NCBI GenBank assembly: GCA_963576735.1
Contig: OY755170.1
Coordinates: 12,880,567 to 12,944,566, forward strand
Direction: 5' to 3'
DNA from: Bedellia somnulentella
Taxonomy: Eukaryota > Arthropoda > Insecta > Lepidoptera > Bedelliidae
Length of the DNA stretch: 64,000 nt
Both the position numbers and the translations under genes were made by a program. Position 1 is the stretch's first letter. Each line of letters starts with the position of its first letter. Of the stretch, positions 28,964 to 64,000 are shown in pieces. Below the pieces are notes generated by a model. That model worked only from the letters and a program-made list of their open reading frames with translations, was not told the origin of the DNA and did no database searches.

Positions 28964-31317
28964 AGGAATTACCAACTAATTTCTAGTATAATATAGTATA
29001 GGTGGTTCCTATCATTTAGTGGTCGAAACCACTTCTCTTTCACATACCAACCAACAACTAAATACTTACTAAAACAAATTGAAATCTAAAATTTTATCAA
29101 TATTTTTTTTTAACTGTTTGGTTGCAACACAAAATTTCTATACACAGCCTGTCGTTAAAATCTAATCAACCAAAAATAAATTCTATAAAATAAGAATAAC
29201 TAACATAATATAATTTTGAATTCAAAAAAACTGCGAATTCCATTTTAACAATACATAAACATGTTACGTCAATATCACATAGACAAATTACTCTGTATAA
29301 AATAAAATTCATCACATAATGCAACAACACAAATAGAAGAAAACGTCTATACATAATTGTGCCAACACATACTATATTACTACAATTAACACCGTCATTA
29401 TTTTACGATAATGAACAGATGTCATCTCAAGGTGATTCAAAAATTATCTAAAAATTAATTGTCTGGAGTTTTCAACAAACCAGCACATTTGCACTTATTA
29501 ATTTTGGAATTGAACATTTTGAATTTGTAACTTAATAAATTTAGCCATAAAAAAGTGAATACTGTATTAAATTAAATATTTAAAATTCTCTTTATTATGG
29601 CTAATATTTATTGGTACCCGAAAATTTATATTATAGGTATGGTATATTTGTTTCAAGATTTCTATAACAGACAAAAGAAAATGTGCCACTGGGTATAGAA
29701 CTGTAATAGTCGCTAATGTTCTATCGCGTTCAAAGGTCCGTACCAATCAATATAACTAACTTAGTTTTTGAATCGCCTGGATAACATTGTATTTAATATT
29801 ACTTATCAGTTCCAAGCGTGCCACTTGCTTTAGTAACACAAATGGATGCAATCTCCTCAGACATTTTATTTAACAAAGCCAAAAACTGCAGACAGACAAT
29901 GAAAAGGATTTTAATAGTTACACATTTATATCACACTAAAAATGTATTTATACATTTATTTAATCTGAGAGTCGTATTATGTATTATTAAATTTCGATAT
30001 TTGGATAATTAATTTAATGAAAAAATTGTAACTGAGTTACAATATTTTTTTATTATAAGAACATATAATTCTATCCAATTCTCATTAGTTAAAACGGTAA
30101 ATTTTAACATAACTTCATGGTTATTCGTAGTTTAATTATTAAGTTCACAGTCTTTCAAGCAGCTTCCATAAATAATTACAACAATTATATTTTTCTTATT
30201 TAATTACAGGATAAATAAAAAGACTTGAAAATTTAACATACAATTCAAATAATAAAGAAATGACGTCAATACATTAACTATACATAAAATGTATATATTT
30301 GAAATGATCCAAACATACCATAAGTAACATTTTATTTTGGCAGACATTCAAATTTAAACTCTCATTCAGGTTGAAAAGCAAAAATATAATTAAATTCAGA
30401 TACGCTTCCAAAATATTCTAACACACTGAATGTTTCATTGTTAGGCTAGTTCTTATTTATTTTTTAATATGTAATAAAACCTACTCATCCGCGCACGAAA
30501 TACAATCTGCAATTATACTCCTGCAATATTTTCTCACTACTCAACTCCTTTCATTTCTAGTAGTATCAACATTCATATGCCTTGAGCTACATGTAAATAT
30601 ATTTTTGGGTATAATTTATTTCATACATTACCTTGTGAATATGCATGCTACAAACTTACGATCAAGTCACTATCCAGTGAAGATTAAAATATAGCAATTC
30701 AATATATGGTACCTTGCGCTGTCGCGCTATATACGGTCATTGCTCTATAAGTATCACACAGGAGCCATATACGCCGGGGTAAATATTAGCCTTTTTTACA
30801 TCCTAAATTATAGTTAGTACATAGGTTATAACACTAAGTACTACTAGTATGTCCTATTACAGATCAATATCAAAAAACGAAAGAAAATACAGAAAATTAC
30901 CAAATTAGGGAAACTGGCAATTAAATATATATCATTGAGGGGCGGAAAATACTAAATACAAAATTGCAGTGACGGGGCTCATTGAAGTCACGCATTTATA
31001 CCGATAAACATTTAAAAAGTAAATTCAATTAGATAGATTTTTTTTTCATACTTAGTTTTTCAAATATTTATTTATACCATTATTCAATAATTTATCCCAA
31101 AAAAATATAAACTTTAAATAGTAGACATTAAAAAAAACACTTACTATAACAATGACAATTTGACAGCAATTTTGATAGGTGTTTTTTTAATGCCAACTAT
31201 TCCTTACTACAAGTTTACTTTTTATTCTATAAGTTTTGGACTAGTTTAAGGTTTTAATTAAGTATTCATCAGTTTAATTGCATGCATCTCATAGGGATGT
31301 AGGTAGTAATTGTTATA

Positions 31318-31639
31318 GTATAAGATCCCGCTGCTAAATCTCTACGTTTATTACGTATTGAGTCAAACACACATTTTAACATAAGTTTATGAATAGGAGA
31401 ATACACTGACAAGACTCATCCAGGCAAAAGAGGCCGCAAGTAATTTTAATTAAACATTGGTATATAAAGAATATAAAAATCCATAGGTGCCGTTGCAAAT
31501 TCGGCCGCAAAAATTACTTGCGGCCACTTTTGCCTGGCTGTGTTTAGTCAGTGTATTCTCCTATTCATAAACTTATGTTAAAATGTGTGTTTGACTCAAT
31601 ACGTTATGAACGTAGAGATTTAGCAGCGGGATCTTATAC
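31318..31639. mobile_element. 322-bp foldback element
   Basis: Arms of about 130 bp: left starts GTATAAGATCCCGCTGCTAA, right ends with the complement TTAGCAGCGGGATCTTATAC. The loop is about 60 bp. A few mismatches in the arms. Inserted in repeat unit 1 of the triplication. Target duplication is not clear. Confidence 0.85.
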
Positions 31640-32164
31640 AATTAGGCAAGGACATAATTACGTAACTTTCAAGAACCTTCTCCTGTTTTTATTTCATTAT
31701 CTTTTACCCGTCTCTGAATGATATATAGTTTTCAATAGTCCAGCATTACAATGGGTTATACCTTTTCTGTATTTTTTGATTGACGATATAATGTTGTCAG
31801 CATAAAATAAACTATCTCGGTTGGTCACTTGGAACGGCCGTTTTATCTGGCTAATTATTTATATCATGTTGTTTTCTTGTGTTTAATTATCTTGGATATC
31901 TTTTATTACGAATTGTGTTTTAAAAATCAACATCAAAAAAACGTAAAAAACACAGAAATATACCTTAGTACTAAAATAAACAAGTTAACTAATTAATTAT
32001 GTACCATTGAGGTACATAAAAAAACCAAATATAAAAATACCGTGAATAGTTACGCATTTATACCATTAAACTTTTTTTTTTATTATTAAATTTGGATATT
32101 TTTTTATAATCATTACATCTAATATTTGTACCACAAATAATATAAACTATAAATAGTACATACA

Positions 32165-32440
32165 TACATACAGTGTCGTGTATTGTCGGGTGCCGTATAG
32201 TGTCGGCTTAGAATAACACTATCCCAATTCTACCCGTGGGTGATCGTAAGAGGCGACTAAGGGTGTAGGGGCTTTTTAAGTGATTTTTGGGCGATGTGGT
32301 TGGAGACCCGTCACCAAAAACATTTATTATTACCATCTTTTCCCCAATAAACTTCCAAAAGTGGCTGAGGAATTTCTCATTCCAAAGCTCTGGCTACCCC
32401 GTTAAGGGATTTATAGCCGTGAATATATGTATGTATGTAC
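32165..32440 (+). repeat. SINE-A copy
   Basis: Sense orientation: GTGTCGGCTTAGAATAACAC, CTACCCGTGGGTGATCGTAA, TTGGAGACCCGTCACC, ATTTATAGCCGTGAATATAT and a GTATGTATGT tail. Confidence 0.85.
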
Positions 32441-32442
32441 AA

Positions 32443-32636
32443 ATACTCACGAAACGAAGAGCTAGAAACTCCTCAGCCACATTTGGAAGTTTATAGGGGA
32501 ATAGGTGGTAGAAAAATGTGTCGTTGATGATGGGTTTCCAAACGCATCGACCCAAAAACCACTTAAAAAGCCCCATACCCTTATTCGCAAAGGGGTAGTG
32601 ACATTCTACGCCGGCACAACACGGCTCTACTAGCAT
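32443..32636 (-). repeat. SINE-A copy in opposite orientation
   Basis: Complement of the same family starting at the shared tail; with 32165-32440 it forms a tail-to-tail inverted pair. The head sits at about 32636. Confidence 0.75.
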
Positions 32637-32721
32637 AATAGTCTACATTTAAAAACACTTACTATGACAATAACAATTTGACAGCAATTTTGATAGGTGT
32701 TTTTTTAATGTGAACTATTTC

Positions 32722-32960
32722 TAGTGTGGATGGTAATGTTAGTAGAGGACGACTACGGAGAACACACTCGGACCAAATTGAGAGTGTGCTCAAAAAGGCT
32801 GGCGTCCGAAGTATGAGGAATAAAAGAACATGTATGAAAAGATTGATGGATGTAAACGAAGCTAGAGAGGTTTGTCAGGATCGTACAAGTGGCGATCAAT
32901 AGTCTCTGCCTACCCCAATGGGAACTAATGGCGTGAGTATATGTATGTATGTACTATTTC
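32722..32960 (+). pseudogene. RTE LINE 3' fragment
   Basis: Near copy of 46682-46922: GTGGATGGTAATGTTAGTAG, GAGAGTGTGCTCAAAAAGGC, GATGGATGTAAACGAAGCTA, ending in GGCGTGAGTATATGTATGTA. Codes the last part of the RTE protein with small indels. Confidence 0.85.
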
Positions 32961-33767
32961 TAATTATAAGTATTTTAAATTTGAAAAGTTTCTATCACTG
33001 TCTTCTATGTATCTTATGTTAATCGTGATAAATGCGTAACTTTCCAGTACCTGTTTATAGTGATTTGACATTATTTTTTCCGTCCTCGAATAAAATATGT
33101 ATAGTCTAGCACTACACTTATTGGTTGCATAACTTAAGATTAAGGTTAACTTTCTATTGACAATATAAATATGTAACGAGCATAAATATACTCTCTCGAT
33201 TGGTCGCTTCGAGCGTTCATTGCATCTGGTTAATTATGAAATACATATTGTTTTGTTGTATTTATTTTCTTTGGATATATTTTATTACTATTATTAGTAT
33301 AATTTATTAAAATGAATTTAATATCGCGATGGAGGTAAATATTATTTTATACAAGTAGGCTGATAGAGTTGATATATCGGCTAAAACATAAAGGATGTAT
33401 ATGTCCTATTACAAATCAATATCAAGAAATAAAAGAAAATACAGAAAACTTATGAACGGGGCGAATATACAGAACTGACAAAATAGTTACATCCGGAATT
33501 TAATACTGTGACAGGGCTTCTCAAAGTAACGCATTTATACTGAAAAGCATTAAAACATTAATTAAATATGATAGGCACCATTTTATGGTCAGTTTCTCAA
33601 ATACTTTATTCATCAAAAACACTGTAAACGATAAATAGTCGACATTCAAAAACACTTTCTATGATAAAGAAAATTTGACAGCAATTTTGATGTGTTTTGA
33701 AAGCCAACTATTTATTACCAGAAAACAATTGTAGGATTAATATTCAATAGATTTTGATTTATTTAGG

Positions 33768-34012
33768 TGTGTAGGTGTGTAGCTGTTCGGCTTCGAATAG
33801 CACTACCCCATTTCTTCCGGTGGGTGTACGTAAGAGGCGACTTAGGGTAATGGGGCTTTTAAGGGAATTTTGGGCGATGCGGTTGGAGACCCATCACCAA
33901 CAACCTTTATTTCACCATCTTTTCCCCATGCAACTTCCAAGTGGCTGAGGAATTTGTAATTCCCTAGCTCTGGTTACCCCTTTAATGGATTAATAGCCTT
34001 GAGTATATGTAT
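33768..34012 (+). repeat. SINE-A copy
   Basis: GTAGCTGTTCGGCTTCGAAT, CCGGTGGGTGTACGTAAGAG, TTGGAGACCCATCACCAAC, ending GAGTATATGTATGTATG. Confidence 0.85.
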
Positions 34013-34302
34013 GTATGATCTTATTTGATCTTTTAATTTATAAAAGTGACTATCATGTATGTATCTTATGTTAATTGACATAAATGCGTAACTTTCAAGA
34101 ACTTTATCATGGTGCTTTAAGATTTAGATGTGTCCTTCTCTGAATGTAATATAGTTACCGATAGTCAGAACTTCACATATGAGTTGCTTTTACACGTAAT
34201 TTGCACAGTTGCAATAAAAAAATAAACTCTATCAATTGATGGCTGGAGCGTTCGTATTATTTAAAGCTTTTTTGATAAGTATGTATGAATATTAAACAAT
34301 AA

Positions 34303-34546
34303 ACCTATTAATATTATAAATGTGAAAGTTTGGATTTTGTATGTTTGAGGCAAAAAGGCTCCTCAAGTACATAATGTATATGAATGAAATTTGGCAGAAG
34401 GCTGAATAATGAACCAAATTGTATATCCCGTATATACTTATTATCCCGGAAAAATTGACATATGAAATATTCACGCCTGATTGAAAAAACGCCTTAAGCT
34501 TTGTCATAAGCAAATTTGACAGTACGAAGTCTGTCGGGTCAGCTAT
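34303..34546 (+). mobile_element. Short Helitron
   Basis: Starts CCTATTAATATTATAAATGT and ends with hairpin GACAGTACGAAGTCTGTC plus GGGTCAGCTA; relative of 4422-4679. The terminal G of CTAG is lost. Confidence 0.6.
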
Positions 34547-34920
34547 TTTCATATAATTTCGCAATACGCTGTCGAACTACATCACGTCATGAGCTGTACT
34601 CAAATCTCAACATTTAGCAAATAGTTTTAACCACTTGTCACATAGATTATAGATATGTCATAAATAGGAAATAGTACGACGAGTAAAATATATGAAAATG
34701 TATGAATATTTCAAAAACAACAATCAAATCTAACTTTTCTAAACTTATACGTTACCTATTGATATTATCGCAATATATGTATGTAAATAATATGTATTGA
34801 TTCATTACAATTTATTTAGGAAATGTCTCAAGAATCTTTTAGTCAAGTTATGAGAGAACGCTTGTGAAACTTTTAAAACCCACGTTAAAACGTGAAATAC
34901 TAAAATAGTATAGAAGATAT

Positions 34921-63924
<29,004 letters not shown>

Positions 63925-64000
63925 TCTGCTTATATTATTATTATCTTCTCTGCAGTAGATGCCATATATTGGTTAACTAGTTGGTCACTAAGCACAAATG
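63925..64000 (-). other. Upstream of Clock start codon
   Basis: 5' UTR or intron; too short to place a promoter. Confidence 0.4.

Larger units (their letters stand above)
27772..30679. other. Intergenic AT-rich stretch
   Basis: Between the tail-to-tail genes; no credible gene. Short open frames here (27905-28126, 28313-28516, 29166-29354, 29818-30012) have no recognisable domain and look like chance. Notable structures inside are listed separately (28504-28601, 28931-28963). The 3' UTR of Clock may also reach into the right-hand part of the wider intergenic region. Confidence 0.6.
30680..34265. repeat. Diverged tandem triplication (about 0.75-kb unit)
   Basis: Five landmarks recur in the same order three times: TATGTCCTATTACARATCAA / AAAATACAGAAAA (30848-30897, 31925-31955, 33398-33450); CGCATTTATAC (30993, 32053, 33530); AATTTGACAGCAATTTTGAT (31154, 32672, 33668); GTAACTTTC with CATAA (about 31660, 33035, 34088); TAAACTMTMTC..TTGGTCRCT (31807, 33187, 34222). 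Spacing differs only because each unit has its own later insertions (foldback in unit 1, SINE-A pair and RTE tail in unit 2, SINE-A in unit 3). No coding potential. Confidence 0.75.

Overview
This is a stretch of insect nuclear DNA, almost certainly from a butterfly or moth (Lepidoptera). The evidence is: short exons with GT-AG introns; a circadian Clock protein of lepidopteran type (617 residues, no long polyglutamine tract); and a dense load of repeats of kinds common in Lepidoptera (RTE LINEs, tRNA-derived SINEs, Helitrons with A|TC...CTAG|T ends, hAT and piggyBac MITEs). The species cannot be named from the sequence. Clock is Z-linked in the Lepidoptera where it has been mapped, so the window may be from the Z chromosome (inference). 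Only about 4.8 kb of 64 kb is host coding sequence.

Two host genes lie tail to tail. (1) On the + strand, 961-26782, are 18 exons of an ABCB full transporter (P-glycoprotein/MDR type). The visible part starts near the end of the first membrane domain and runs through NBD1, the second membrane domain and NBD2 to the stop (966 residues, reading frame intact); the first exons lie upstream of the window. (2) On the - strand, 63924-34921, are 13 coding exons of Clock (bHLH-PAS activator), apparently complete: bHLH in exon 2, PAS-A in exons 3-5, PAS-B in exons 7-8, and a glutamine-rich helix in exon 12 that resembles the mouse CLOCK exon-19 region. The 8.1 kb between the stop codons holds only repeats.

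The most striking structure is ABCB intron 11 (8165-24569). It carries a hAT transposon (8253-24381) with matching termini and a perfect 8-bp target duplication ATTCGCTC. Its ZMYM-like transposase gene is split by three separate insertions: a 5.2-kb CR1/Jockey-type LINE (about 9067-20181), a second 5'-truncated LINE (about 20884-22007), and a tRNA-derived SINE (about 22622-23761) that is itself split by Helitrons. The CR1-type LINE is split in turn by an apparently intact Ty3/gypsy LTR retrotransposon (11492-17350) with LTRs identical as far as I can read, a 4-bp duplication ATAG, a tRNA-Leu primer site and one uninterrupted 1612-residue gag-pol frame. The relative order of insertion can be read directly.

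Elsewhere the window holds several dispersed families. SINE-A is about 250-300 bp and ends in the same tail as an RTE LINE also present here. SINE-B is tRNA-derived with an (ATAAC)n tail, and one copy has a 13-bp target duplication. SINE-C is tRNA-derived with a strong B box. There are also RTE relics, a degraded R4/Dong-like LINE with a restriction-like endonuclease tail inside a Clock intron (53.5-55.9 kb), several short Helitrons, a piggyBac-like MITE with TTAA ends (27154-27771), a hAT MITE with an 8-bp duplication (56257-56667), other foldback elements, a diverged three-copy repeat (30.7-34.3 kb), and microsatellites. I found no intact tRNA or rRNA gene and no prokaryotic-type system.
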